Position numbers and translations under genes: made by a program
Source of the DNA: Hippophae tibetana
Lineage: Eukaryota > Streptophyta > Magnoliopsida > Rosales > Elaeagnaceae
Direction of reading: 5' to 3'
DNA length: 64,000 bases
NCBI GenBank assembly: GCA_037013495.1
Contig: CM072801.1
Location: 106,275,816 to 106,339,815 of the forward strand
In this document: one piece after another, positions 1 through 12,160 of the stretch
Layout of the letters: every line of letters begins with the position of its first letter
Position numbering within the stretch: the stretch's first letter is position 1
The notes under the pieces: model-generated
The model's database searches: none
What the model was told of the DNA's origin: nothing
The model's input: the letters and a program-made list of their open reading frames with translations, nothing else

Positions 1-180
1 CAAAGAACATGAAAATGATACAGTGAATTAAAAGAAAAGTACGAAATGAAATGCAAATAAGAAAATAATGATAACAAAATCAAAAGAAAACAAAAGACTT
101 TTCGAAATATTTATTTCTTTAATTGTGATTTGGACCAAAAGAATGCAAAACACAATAAAATGGAAACCTTTATTAAATCT

Positions 181-198
181 AAAAATCAAAAATAGATA
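181..198 (+). repeat. Optional 17-18-bp A/T segment of long monomers
   Basis: This segment separates the two length classes. It has four regional spellings: AAAATCAAAAATAGATATA in domain A; AAATTAAAAAAATAGATATA in domain B; AAATTCAAAAAATAGATATA in domain C; and the same with ATAGATAAATT in domain D. Since each domain has its own spelling, the insert looks old and has diversified with its domain rather than being gained repeatedly. Exact edges are ambiguous because the flanks are also A/T repeats. Confidence 0.8.
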
Positions 199-266
199 TA
201 TTAAGAGAGATATACTATTTTTGGCAACCAAGGCTACGATACCAAATGATACGGATCTTTTATGAG

Positions 267-425
267 GACCATTTTGGAAACCATGAATTAAAAGGAATGA
301 GAAAGATTGAATTGCTAAGAGCATGGTTAATATAATCAAATTTGAACAATTAAGAACACGATTAGAAAACCACGCAAAAATGTGAGACCAAACTATTAGA
401 CTTCGAAAAGTAGTGTAAGCGATGG
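267..425 (+). other. Conserved middle block of the monomer
   Basis: The first copy of the block that changes least between units. It begins GACCATTTTGGAAACCATG, continues through AGATTGAATTGCTAAG, ATGGTTAATATAATCAAA and AACCACGCAAAAATGTG, and ends at GTGTAAGCGATGG. Almost every monomer in every domain keeps it with only a few base changes, while the A-rich part before it and the T-rich half after it vary in linked sets. It contains the 10-bp palindrome TCAAATTTGA at 336-345. Relative constancy could reflect protein binding or simply recent conversion; the sequence alone does not decide. Confidence 0.6.
336..345. other. Palindrome TCAAATTTGA in the monomer core
   Basis: A perfect 10-bp palindrome that recurs once per monomer in about the same place. 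In many gamma-type units it reads TCAAATTTTA (for example near 15024 and 20154), which breaks the symmetry; in m79, m83, m89 and m95 it reads TCAAATGTGA. A binding role is only a possibility. Confidence 0.5.
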
Positions 426-539
426 AATTTGGGTTCTAAAAAGTGGACAACTGAACTATTTTTTACTTTATGTTTTTAGAAAGTGAAATGTGTTTAGATT
501 TGATATTTTATAATTGTCGTTTTGATGTATGACTTAAAA

Positions 540-547
540 GTTATAAC
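540..547. other. GTTATAAC box in ACTTAAAAGTTATAACAGTT
   Basis: An 8-bp palindrome within a well-kept stretch in the 3' half of nearly every monomer. Domain C units often change the following bases to GTTATAATAGTTT, and some B units (for example near 24889) to GTTATAATAATTT. Confidence 0.5.
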
Positions 548-579
548 AGTTTAAAGTTGAAACCTCAATAAATAATTTC

Positions 580-587
580 TTTTTTTT
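580..587 (+). repeat. T-run of the 3' half
   Basis: Normally eight T followed by AAATTACGAACTCC. Length varies: for example longer in m72 near 46074-46083, and seven T in m84 and m90. This is a slippage-prone homopolymer present once per monomer. Confidence 0.7.
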
Positions 588-653
588 AAATTACGAACTC
601 CAGAAATTTTATTGTTTTTTATTTAGAGGCAAAGATAGGTTGAACACTGAAAA

Positions 654-1290
654 CAAAGAACATGAAAATGATACATTGAATTAAAAGAAAAGTACGAAAT
701 GAAATGCAAATAAGAAAATAATGACAACAAAATCTAAAGAAAACAAAAGACTTGTAGAAATATTTGTTTCTTTAATTGTGATTTAGACCAAAAAAATGCA
801 AAAAAAAAAAATGGAAACCTTTAGTAAATCTAATACATTAAGATAGATATTCTATTTTGGGTAACCAAGGCTTCGATACCTAATGATACAGATCTTTTAT
901 ACGGACCATTTTGGAAACCATGAACTCAAAGGAATGAGAAAGATTGAATTGCTAAGAATATGGTTAATATAATCAAATTTGAACAATTAAGAACACGTTT
1001 AGAAAACCACGCAAAAATGTGAGACCATACTATTAGAATTCGAAAAGTCGTGTAAGCGATGGAATTTGGGTTCTAAAAAGTGGACAACTGAACTATTTTT
1101 TACTTTATGTTTTTGCAAAGTGAAATGAGTTTAGATTTGATATTTTATAATTGTCGTTTTGATGTATGACTTAAAAGTTATAACAGTTTAAAGTTGAAAC
1201 CTCAATAAATAATTTCTTTTTTTTAAATTACGAACTCCAGAAATTTTATTGTTTTTTATTTAGAGGCAAAGATAGGTTGAACACTGAAAA
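654..1290 (+). repeat. Representative short-class monomer (m2, 637 bp)
   Basis: Anatomy of the short form, found in 75 of 100 units. It is colinear with the long form but reads TCTAATACATTAAGATAG after the A-tract, so it lacks the 17-18-bp segment, and it has ATATTCTATTTTGGG where long units have ATATACTATTTT. Short units split further by the A-tract: about 634-637 bp when it is a plain A run before ATGG, and about 638-640 bp when it reads AAAAAACAATAAAATGG. m2 carries the rarer AAGTCGTG variant near 1043, which it shares only with m14. Confidence 0.95.
800..811 (+). repeat. Variable A-tract after GAATGC
   Basis: An uninterrupted run of twelve A before TGG in m2. At the same place other units have plain A runs of roughly 7 to 14, or A runs interrupted as AAACACAATAAAATGG, AAAAAACAATAAAATGG, AAAAAAATAAAATGG or AAAAAACAACAAAATGG. 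Most small length differences between monomers of one class arise here. Confidence 0.8.
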
Positions 1291-4200
1291 CAAAGAACAT
1301 GAAAATGATACAGTGAATTAAAAGAAAAGTACGAAATGAAATGCAAATAAGAAAATAATGATAACAAAATCAAAAAAAAACAAAAGACTTGTCGAAATAT
1401 TTATTTCTTTAATTGTGATTTGGACCAAAAGAATGCAAAACACAATAAAATGGAAACGTTTAGTAAATCTAAAAATCAAAAATAGATATATTAAGAGAGA
1501 TATACTATTTTTGGCAACCAAGGCTACGATACCAAATGATACGGATCTTTTATGAGGACCATTTTGGAAACCATGAACTAAAAGGAATGAGAAAGATTGA
1601 ATTGCTAAGAGCATGGTTAATATAATCAAATTTGAACAATTAAGAACAAGATTAGAAAACCACGCAAAAATGTGTGACCAAACTATTAGACTTCGAAAAG
1701 TAGTGTAAGCGATGAAATTTGGGTTCTAAAAAGTGGACAACTGAACTATTTTTTACTTTATGTTTTTGCAAAGTGAAATGAGTTTAGATTTGATATTTTA
1801 TAATTGTCGTTTTGATTTATGACTTAAAAGTTATAACAGTTTAAAGTTGAAACCTCAATAAATAATTTCTTTTTTTTAAATTACGAACTCCATAAATTTT
1901 ATTGTTTTTTATTTAGAGGCAAAGATAGGTTGAACACTGAAAACAAAGAACATGAAAATGATACAGTGAATTAAAATAAAAGTACGAAATGAAATGCAAA
2001 TAAGAAAATAATGACAACAAAATCTAATGAAAACAAAAGACTTGTAGAAATATTTATTTCTTTAATTGTGATTTAGACCAAAAGAATGCAAAAAAAAAAT
2101 GGAAACCTTTAGTAAATCTAATACATTAAGATAGATATTCTATTTTGGGTAACCAAGGCTTCGATACCTAATGATACAGATCTTTTATACGGACCATTTT
2201 GGAAACCATGAACTCAAAGGAATGGGAAAGATTGAATTGCTAAGAATATGGTTAATATAATCAAATTTGAACAATTAAGAACACGTTTAGAAAACCACGC
2301 AAAAATGTGAGACCATACTATTAGACTACGAAAAGAAGTGTAAGCGATGGAATTTGGGTTCTAAAAAGTGGACAACTGAACTATTTTTTACTTTATGTTT
2401 TTGCAAAGTGAAATGAGTTTAGATTTGATATTTTATAATTGTCGTTTTGATGTATGACTTAAAAGTTATAACAGTTTAAAGTTGAAACCTCAACAAATAA
2501 TTTCTTTTTTTTAAATTACGAACTCCAGAAATTTTATTGTTTTTTATTTAGAGGCAAAGATAGGTTGAACACTGAAAACAAAGAACATGAAAATGATACA
2601 GTGAATTAAAAGAAAAGTACGAAATGAAATGCAAATAAGAAAATAATGACAACAAAATCTAATGAAAACAAATGACTTGTAGAAATATTTATTTCTTTAA
2701 TTGTGATTTAGACCAAAAGAATGCAAAAAAAAAAATGGAAACCTTTAGTAAATCTAATACATTAAGATAGATATTCTATTTTGGGTAACCAAGGCTTCGA
2801 TACCTAATGATACAGATCTTTTATACGGACCATTTTGGAAACCATGAACTCAAAGGAATGAGAAAGATTGAATTGCTAAGAATATGGTTAATATAATCAA
2901 ATTTGAACAATTAAGAACACATTTAGAAAACCACGCAAAAATGTGAGACCAAACTATTAGACTTCGAAAAGTAGTGTAAGCGATGGAATTTGGGTTCTAA
3001 AAAGTGGACAACTGAACTATTTTTTTCTTTATGTTTTTGCAAAGTGAAATGAGTTTAGATTTGATATTTTATAATTGTCGTTTTGATTTATGACTTAAAA
3101 GTTATAACAGTTTAAAGTTGAAACCTCAACAAATAATTTCTTTTTTTTAAATTACGAACTCTAGAAATTTTATTGTTTTTTATTTAGAGGCAAAGATAGG
3201 TTGAACACTGAAAACAAAGAACATGAAAATGATACATTGAATTAAAAGAAAAGTACGAAATGAAATGCAAATAAGAAAATAATGACAACAAAATCTAATG
3301 AAAACAAAAGACTTGTAGAAATATTTATTTCTTTAATTGTGATTTAGACCAAAAGAATGCAAAACAAAAAATGGAAACCTTTAGTAAATCTAATACATTA
3401 AGATAGATATTCTATTTTGGGTAACCAAGGCTTCGATACCTAACGATACAGATCTTTTATACGGACCATTTTGGAAACCATGAACTCAAAGGAATGAGAA
3501 AGATTGAATTGCTAAGAGCATGGTTAATATAATCAAATTTGAACAATTAAGAACACGTTTAGAAAACCACGCAAAAATGTGAGACCAAACTATTAGACTT
3601 CGAAAAGTAGTGTAAGCGATGGAATTTGGGTTCTAAAAAGTGGACAACTGAACTATTTTTTACTTTATGTTTTTAGAAAGTGAAATGTGTTTAGATTTGA
3701 TATTTTATAATTGTCGTTTTGATGTATGACTTAAAAGTTATAACAGTTTAAAGTTGAAACCTCAATAAATAATTTCTTTTTTTTAAATTACGTACTCCAG
3801 AAATTTTATTGTTTTTTATTTAGAGGCAAAGATAGGTTGAACACTGAAAACAAAGAACATGAAAATGATACAGTGAATTAAAAGAAAAGTACGAAATGAA
3901 ATGCAAATAAGAAAATAATGACAACAAAATCTAAAGAAAACAAAAGACTTGTAGAAATATTTGTTTCTTTAATTGTGATTTAGACCAAAAGAATGCAAAA
4001 AAAAAATGGAAACCTTTAGTAAATCTAATACATTAAGATAGATATTCTATTTTGGGTAACCAAGGCTTCGATACCTAACGATACAGATCTTTTATACGGA
4101 CCATTTTGGAAACCATGAACTCAAAGGAATGAGAAAGATTGAATTGCTAAGAATATGGTTAATATAATCAAATTTGAACAATTAAGAACACGTTTAGAAA

Positions 4201-5138
4201 ACCACGCAAAAATGTGAGACCAAACTATTAGACTTCGAAAAGTAGTGTAAGCGATGGAATTTGGGTTCTAAAAAGTGGACAACTGAACTATTTTTTACTT
4301 TATGTTTTTAGAAAGTGAAATGTGTTTAGATTTGATATTTTATAATTGTCGTTTTGATGTATGACTTAAAAGTTATAACAGTTTAAAGTTGAAACCTCAA
4401 TAAATAATTTCTTTTTTTTAAATTACGAACTCCAGAAATTTTATTGTTTTTTATTTAGAGGCAAAGATAGGTTGAAAACTGAAAACAAAGAACATGAAAA
4501 TGATACAGTGAATTAAAAGAAAAGTACGAAATGAAATGCAAATAAGAAAATAATGATAATAAAATCAAAAGAAAACAAAAGACTTGTCGAAATATTTATT
4601 TCTTTAATTGTGATTTGGACCAAAAGAATGCAAAACACAATAAAATGGAAACGTTTAGTAAATCTAAAAATCAAAAATAGATATATTAAGAGAGATATAC
4701 TATTTTTGGCAACCAAGGCTACGATACCAAATGATACGGATCTTTTATGAGGACCATTTTGGAAACCATGAACTAAAAGGAATGAGAAAGATTGAATTGC
4801 TAAGAGCATGGTTAATATAATCAAATTTGAACAATTAAGAACACGATTAGAAAACCACGCAAAAATGTGAGACCAAACTATTAGACTTCGAAAAGTAGTG
4901 AAAGCGATGGAATTTGGGTTCTAAAAAGTGGACAACTGAACTATTTTTTACTTTATGTTTTTAGAAAGTGAAATGTGTTTAGATTTGATATTTTATAATT
5001 GTCGTTTTGATGTATGACTTAAAAGTTATAACAGTTTAAAGTTGAAACCTCAATAAATAATTTCTTTTTTTTAAATTACGAACTCCAGAAATTTTATTGT
5101 TTTTTATTTAGAGGCAAAGATAGGTTGAACACTGAAAA

Positions 5139-6406
5139 CAAAGAACATGAAAATGATACAGTGAATTAAAAGAAAAGTTTGAAATGAAATGCAAATAAAA
5201 AAATAATGACAACAAAATCTAAAGAAAACAAAAGACTTGTAGAAATATTTGTTTCTTTAATTGTGATTTAGACCAAAAGAATGCAAAAAAAAATGGAAAC
5301 CTTTAGTAATTCTAATACATTAAGATAGATATTCTATTTTGGGTAACCATGGCTTCGATACCTAATGATACAAATCTTTTATACGGACCATTTTGGAAAC
5401 CATGAACTAAAAGGAATGAGAAAGATTGAATTACTAAGAGCATGGTTAATATAATCAAATTTGAACAATTAAGAACACGATTAGAAAACCACGCAAAAAT
5501 GTGAGACCAAACTATTAGACTTCGAAAAGTAGTGAAAGCGATGGAATTTGGGTTCTAAAAAGTGGACAACTGAACTATTTTTTACTTTATGTTTTTAGAA
5601 AGTGAAATGTGTTTAGATTTGATATTTTATAATTGTCGTTTTGATGTATGACTTAAAAGTTATAACAGTTTAAAGTTGAAACCTCAATAAATAATTTCTT
5701 TTTTTTAAATTACGAACTCCAGAAATTTTATTGTTTTTTATTTAGAGGCAAAGATAGGTTGAACACTGAAAACAAAGAACATGAAAATGATACAGTGAAT
5801 TAAAAGAAAAGTTTGAAATGAAATGCAAATAAAAAAATAATGACAACAAAATCTAAAGAAAACAAAAGACTTGTAGAAATATTTGTTTCTTTAATTGTGA
5901 TTTAGACCAAAAGAATGCAAAAAAAAATGGAAACCTTTAGTAATTCTAATACATTAAGATAGATATTCTATTTTGGGTAACCATGGCTTCGATACCTAAT
6001 GATACAAATCTTTTATACGGACCATTTTGGAAACCATGAACTAAAAGGAATGAGAAAGATTGAATTACTAAGAGCATGGTTAATATAATCAAATTTGAAC
6101 AATTAAGAACACGATTAGAAAACCACGCAAAAATGTGAGACCAAACTATTAGACTTCGAAAAGTAGTGAAAGCGATGGAATTTGGGTTCTAAAAAGTGGA
6201 CAACTGAACTATTTTTTACTTTATGTTTTTAGAAAGTGAAATGTGTTTAGATTTGATATTTTATAATTGTCGTTTTGATGTATGACTTAAAAGTTATAAC
6301 AGTTTAAAGTTGAAACCTCAATAAATAATTTCTTTTTTTTAAATTACGAACTCCAGAAATTTTATTGTTTTTTATTTAGAGGCAAAGATAGGTTGAACAC
6401 TGAAAA
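5139..6406 (+). repeat. Two apparently identical adjacent monomers (m9, m10)
   Basis: Units 5139-5772 and 5773-6406 are both 634 bp, and I see no base difference between them. Shared private marks are AAAAGTTTGAAATG, CAAATAAAAAAATAATG, GTAATTCTAATAC, AACCATGGCTTCG, ATACAAATC and GAATTACTAAG. m11 (6407) shares the first part but changes to another alpha sub-form by its middle. This is a very recent single-monomer duplication, or an assembly effect. Confidence 0.85.
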
Positions 6407-8312
6407 CAAAGAACATGAAAATGATACAGTGAATTAAAAGAAAAGTTTGAAATGAAATGCAAATAAAAAAATAATGACAACAAAATCTAAAGAAAACAAA
6501 AGACTTGTAGAAATATTTGTTTCTTTAATTGTGATTTAGACCAAAAGAATGCAAAAAAAAATGGAAACCTTTAGTAAATCTAATACATTAAGATAGATAT
6601 TCTATTTTGGGTAACCATGGCTTCGATACCTAATGATACAGATCTTTTATACGGACCATTTTGGAAACCATGAACTCAAAGGAATGAGAAAGATTGAATT
6701 GCTAAGAATATGGTTAATATAATCAAATTTGAATAATTAAGAACACGTTTAGAAAACCACGCAAAAATGTGAGACCAAACTATTAGACTTCGAAAAGTAG
6801 TGAAAGCGATGGAATTTGGGTTCTAAAAAGTGGACAACTGAACTATTTTTTACTTTATGTTTTTAGAAAGTGAAATGTGTTTAGATTTGATATTTTATAA
6901 TTTTCGTTTTGATGTATGACTTAAAAGTTATAACAGTTTAAAGTTGAAACCTCAATAAATAATTTCTTTTTTTTAAATTACGAACTCCAGAAATTTTATT
7001 GTTTTTTATTTAGAGGCAAAGATAGGTTGAACACTGAAAACAAAGAACATGAAAATGATACAGTGAATTAAAAGAAAAGTACGAAATGAAATGCAAATAA
7101 GAAAATAATGACAACAAAATCTAATGAAAACAAAAGACTTGTAGAAATATTTATTTCTTTAATTGTGATTTAGACCAAAAGAATGCAAAAAAAAATGGAA
7201 ACCTTTAGTAAATCTAATACATTAAGATAGATATTCTATTTTGGGTAACCAAGGCTTCGATACCTAACGATACAGATCTTTTATACGGACCATTTTGGAA
7301 ACCATGAACTCAAAGGAATGAGAAAGATTGAATTGCTAAGAATATGGTTAATATAATCAAATTTGAACAATTAAGAACACGTTTAGAAAACCACGCAAAA
7401 ATGTGAGACCATACTATTAGACTTCGAAAAGTAGTGTAAGCGATGGAATTTGGGTTCTAAAAAGTGGACAACTGAACTATTTTTTACTTTATATTTTTAG
7501 AAAGTGAAATGTGTTTAGATTTGATATTTTATAATTGTCGTTTTGATGTATGACTTAAAAGTTATAACAGTTTAAAGTTGAAACCTCAATAAATAATTTC
7601 TTTTTTTTAAATTACGAACTCCAGAAATTTAATTGTTTTTTATTTAGAGGCAAAGATAGGTTGAACTCTGAAAACAAAGAACATGAAAATGATACAGTGA
7701 ATTAAAAGAAAAGTACGAAATGAAATGCAAATAAGAAAATAATGACAACAAAATCTAAAGAAAACAAAAGACTTGTAGAAATATTTGTTTCTTTAATTGT
7801 GATTTAGACCAAAAGAATGCAAAAAAAAAAAAATGGAAACCTTTAGTAAATCTAATACATTAAGATAGATATTCTATTTTGGGTAACCAAGGTTTCGATA
7901 CCTAATGATACAGATCTTTTATACGGACCATTTTGGAAACCATGAACTCAAAGGAATGAGAAAGATTGAATTGCTAAGAATATGGTTAATATAATCAAAT
8001 TTGAACAATTAAGAACACGTTTAGAAAACCACGCAAAAATGTGAGACCATACTATTAGACTACGAAAAGTAGTGTAAGCGATGGAATTTGGGTTCTAAAA
8101 AGTGGACAACTGAACTATTTTTTACTTTATGTTTTTGCAAAGTGAAATGAGTTTAGATTTGATATTTTATAATTGTCGTTTTGATGTATGACTTAAAAGT
8201 TATAACAGTTTAAAGTTGAAACCTCAATAAATAATTTCTTTTTTTTAAATTACGAACTCCAGAAATTTTATTGTTTTTTATTTAGAGGCAAAGATAGGTT
8301 GAACACTGAAAA

Positions 8313-10236
8313 CAAAGAACATGAAAATGATACATTGAATTAAAAGAAAAGTACGAAATGAAATGCAAATAAGAAAATAATGACAACAAAATCTAAAGAA
8401 AACAAAAGACTTGTAGAAATATTTGTTTCTTTAATTGTGATTTAGACCAAAAAAATGCAAAAAAAAAAATGGAAACCTTTAGTAAATCTAATACATTAAG
8501 ATAGATATTCTATTTTGGGTAAGCAAGGCTTCGATACCTAATGATACAGATCTTTTATACGGACCATTTTGGAAACCATGAACTCAAAGGAATGAGAAAG
8601 ATTGAATTGCTAAGAATATGGTTAATATAATCAAATTTGAACAATTAAGAACACGTTTAGAAAACCACGCAAAAATGTGAGACCATACTATTAGACTTCG
8701 AAAAGTCGTGTAAGCGATGGAATTTGGGTTCTAAAAAGTGGACAACTGAACTATTTTTTACTTTATGTTTTTGCAAAGTGAAATGAGTTTAGATTTGATA
8801 TTTTATAATTGTCGTTTTGATGTATGACTTAAAAGTTATAACAGTTTAAAGTTGAAACCTCAATAAATAATTTCTTTTTTTTAAATTACGAACTCCAGAA
8901 ATTTTATTGTTTTTTATTTAGAGGCAAAGATAGGTTGAACACTGAAAACAAAGAACATGAAAATGATACAGTGAATTAAAAGAAAAGTACGAAATGAAAT
9001 GCAAATAAGAAAATAATGATAACAAAATCAAAAAAAAACAAAAGACTTGTCGAAATATTTATTTCTTTAATTGTGATTTGGACCAAAAGAATGCAAAACA
9101 CAATAAAATGGAAACGTTTAGTAAATCTAAAAATCAAAAATAGATATATTAAGAGAGATATACTATTTTTGGCAACCAAGGCTACGATACCAAATGATAC
9201 GGATCTTTTATGAGGACCATTTTGGAAACCATGAACTAAAAGGAATGAGAAAGATTGAATTGCTAAGAGCATGGTTAATATAATCAAATTTGAACAATTA
9301 AGAACAAGATTAGAAAACCACGCAAAAATGTGTGACCAAACTATTAGACTTCGAAAAGTAGTGTAAGCGATGAAATTTGGGTTCTAAAAAGTGGACAACT
9401 GAACTATTTTTTACTTTATGTTTTTGCAAAGTGAAATGAGTTTAGATTTGATATTTTATAATTGTCGTTTTGATTTATGACTTAAAAGTTATAACAGTTT
9501 AAAGTTGAAACCTCAATAAATAATTTCTTTTTTTTAAATTACGAACTCCATAAATTTTATTGTTTTTTATTTAGAGGCAAAGATAGGTTGAACACTGAAA
9601 ACAAAGAACATGAAAATGATACAGTGAATTAAAATAAAAGTACGAAATGAAATGCAAATAAGAAAATAATGACAACAAAATCTAATGAAAACAAAAGACT
9701 TGTAGAAATATTTATTTCTTTAATTGTGATTTAGACCAAAAGAATGCAAAAAAAAAATGGAAACCTTTAGTAAATCTAATACATTAAGATAGATATTCTA
9801 TTTTGGGTAACCAAGGCTTCGATACCTAATGATACAGATCTTTTATACGGACCATTTTGGAAACCATGAACTCAAAGGAATGGGAAAGATTGAAATGCTA
9901 AGAATATGGTTAATATAATCAAATTTGAACAATTAAGAACACGTTTAGAAAACCACGCAAAAATGTGAGACCATACTATTAGACTACGAAAAGAAGTGTA
10001 AGCGATGGAATTTGGGTTCTAAAAAGTGGACAACTGAACTATTTTTTACTTTATGTTTTTGCAAAGTGAAATGAGTTTAGATTTGATATTTTATAATTGT
10101 CGTTTTGATGTATGACTTAAAAGTTATAACAGTTTAAAGTTGAAACCTCAATAAATAATTTCTTTTTTTTAAATTACGAACTCCAGAAATTTTATTGTTT
10201 TTTATTTAGAGGCAAAGATAGGTTGAACTCTGAAAA
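8313..10236 (+). repeat. Trimer block m14-m16, copy 2 of m2-m4
   Basis: Second copy of the m2-m4 block. Differences include GTAAGCAAGG for GTAACCAAGG in m14 and GAAATGCTAAG for GAATTGCTAAG in m16. The next unit, m17 (10237), carries marks of m1 (CCTTTATTAAATCT and CATGAATTAAAAGG). The underlying higher-order unit may therefore be a tetramer of which m1 is the end of one copy and m17 the end of another. Confidence 0.8.
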
Positions 10237-12160
10237 CAAAGAACATGAAAATGATACAGTGAATTAAAAGAAAAGTACGAAATGAAATGCAAATAAGAAA
10301 ATAATGATAACAAAATCAAAAGAAAACAAAAGACTTGTCGAAATATTTATTTCTTTAATTGTGATTTGGACCAAAAGAATGCAAAACACAATAAAATGGA
10401 AACCTTTATTAAATCTAAAAATTAAAAATAGATATATTAAGAGAGATATACTATTTTTGGCAACCAAGGCTACGATACCAAATGATACGGATCTTTTATG
10501 AGGACCATTTTGGAAACCATGAATTAAAAGGAATGAGAAAGATTGAATTGCTAAGAGCATGGTTAATATAATCAAATTTGAACAATTAAGAACACGATTA
10601 GAAAACCACGCAAAAATGTGAGACCAAACTATTAGACTTCGAATAGTAGTGTAAGCGATGAAATTTGGGTTCTAAAAAGTGGACAACTGAACTATTTTTT
10701 ACTTTATGTTTTTGCAAAGTGAAATGAGTTTAGATTTGATATTTTATAATTTTCGTTTTGATTTATGACTTAAAAGTTATAACAGTTTAAAGTTGAAACC
10801 TCAAAAAATAATTTCTTTTTTTTAAATTACGAACTCCAGAAATTTTATTGTTTTTTATTTAGAGGCAAAGATAGGTTGAACACTGAAAACAAAGAACATG
10901 AAAATGATACATTGAATTAAAAGAAAAGTACGAAATGAAATGCAAATAAGAAAATAATGACAACAATCTCTAATGAAAACAAAAGACTTGTAGAAATATT
11001 TATTTCTTTAATTGTGATTTAGACCAAAAGAATGCAAAAAAAAAATGGAAACCTTTAGTAAATCTAATACATTAAGATAGATATTCTATTTTGGGTAACC
11101 AAGGCTTCGATACCTAATGATACAGATCTTTTATACGGACCATTTTGGAAACCATGAACTCAAAGGAATGAGAAAGATTGAATTGCTAAGAATATGGTTA
11201 ATATAATCAAATTTGAACAATTAAGAACACGTTTAGAAAACCACGCAAAAATGTGAGACCAAACTATTAGACTTCGAAAAGTAGTGTAAGCGATGGAATT
11301 TGGGTTCTAAAAAGTGGACAATTGAACTATTTTTTACTTTATGTTTTTGCAAAGTGAAATGAGTTTAGATTTGATATTTTATAATTGTCGTTTTGATTTA
11401 TGACTTAAAAGTTATAACAGTTTAAAGTTGAAACCTCAACAAATAATTTCTTTTTTTTAAATTACGAACTCCAGAAATTTTATTGTTTTTTATTTAGAGG
11501 CAAAGATAGGTTGAACACTGAAAACAAAGAACATGAAAATGATACATTGAATTAAAAGAAAAGTACGAAATGAAATGCAAATAAGAAAATAATGACAACA
11601 AAATCTAATGAAAACAAAAGACTTGTAGAAATATTTATTTCTTTAATTGTGATTTAGACCAAAAGAATGCAAAAAAAAAAATGGAAACCTTTAGTAAATC
11701 TAATACATTAAGATAGATATTCTATTTTGGGTAACCAAGGCTTCGATACCTAATGATACAGATCTTTTATACGGACCATTTTGGAAACCATGAACTCAAA
11801 GGAATGAGAAAGATTGAATTGCTAAGAATATGGTTAATATAATCAAATTTGAACAATTAAGAACACGTTTAGAAAACCACGCAAAAATGTGAGACCAAAC
11901 TATTAGACTTCGAAAAGTAGTGTAAGCGATGGAATTTGGGTTCTAAAAAGTGGACAACTGAACTATTTTTTACTTTATGTTTTTAGAAAGTGAAATGTGT
12001 TTAGATTTGATTTTTTATAATTGTCGTTTTGATGTATGACTTAAAAGTTATAACAGTTTAAAGTTGAAACCTCAATAAATAATTTCTTTTTTTTAAATTA
12101 CGAACTCCAGAAATTTTATTGTTTTTTATTTAGAGGCAAAGATAGGTTGAACACTGAAAA

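Larger units (their letters stand above)
1..653 (+). repeat. Representative long-class monomer (m1, 653 bp)
   Basis: Anatomy of the long form. An A-rich 5' part runs to about 155. An ACACAATAAAATGG tract follows, then the extra A/T-rich segment at about 181-198, then AGAGAGATATAC and GGCAACCAAGGCTACG. The conserved middle is at 267-425, then GTGGACAACTGAACTA near 464-479. The palindrome GTTATAAC sits at 540-547, an eight-T run at 580-587, and the 3' end TTTAGAGGCAAAGATAGG at 622-639. The 25 long monomers start at 1, 1291, 4486, 8949, 10237, 15339, 18539, 20468, 21123, 22416, 24346, 30096, 32028, 37143, 40349, 41003, 42932, 44858, 46150, 46804, 50639, 53204, 57046, 60889 and 63453 (partial). 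Confidence 0.95.
654..2578 (+). repeat. Trimer block m2-m4, copy 1
   Basis: Three monomers with private variants that recur in the same order 7658-7659 bp downstream at m14-m16. Shared marks: AAGTCGTG in m2/m14; ACAAGATTAG, ATGTGTGACC and CTCCATAAATTTT in m3/m15; AAAATAAAAGTACG, AATGGGAAAG and CGAAAAGAAGTG in m4/m16. The copies differ at only a few bases. Confidence 0.85.

Noticed and set aside
230-262. CENP-B-box-like sequence: TTCG followed by ACGG in GGCTTCGATACCAAATGATACGG
   Set aside because: The spacing between TTCG and CGG is much longer than in the canonical 17-bp box and the central bases do not fit.
68-265. A 65-codon plus-strand frame in the same long units, overlapping the minus-strand frame
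   Set aside because: Lysine- and isoleucine-rich translation of an A-rich repeat. Both strands open over the same stretch, and frames elsewhere begin and end at different places as monomers vary.
28-339. A 103-codon open frame on the minus strand in m1, repeated in m3, m8, m15 and m17, rich in F, L and I
   Set aside because: It exists only in domain A long units, because the insert shifts the frame past a stop. It is cut short in other units, lies within satellite repeats, and its hydrophobic look follows from the A/T bias. There is no recognisable domain.
405-440. Possible RNA polymerase III promoter: TAGTGTAAGCG fits an A-box pattern and GGGTTCTAAAA resembles a B box
   Set aside because: The B-box match breaks after GGTTC, and the spacing is too short for a tRNA-type promoter. 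No tRNA fold is visible. An A-box match is weak evidence on its own.
577-603. T-run followed by AAATTACG as a terminator or polyadenylation signal
   Set aside because: It is a homopolymer present in every monomer, with no transcription unit to end and no stem before it.
1-653. A half-monomer (about 320 bp) ancestral subrepeat
   Set aside because: Comparing the two halves shows only scattered A-rich similarity, such as AAAACAAAGAAC with AAAACAAAAGAC, which base composition explains.
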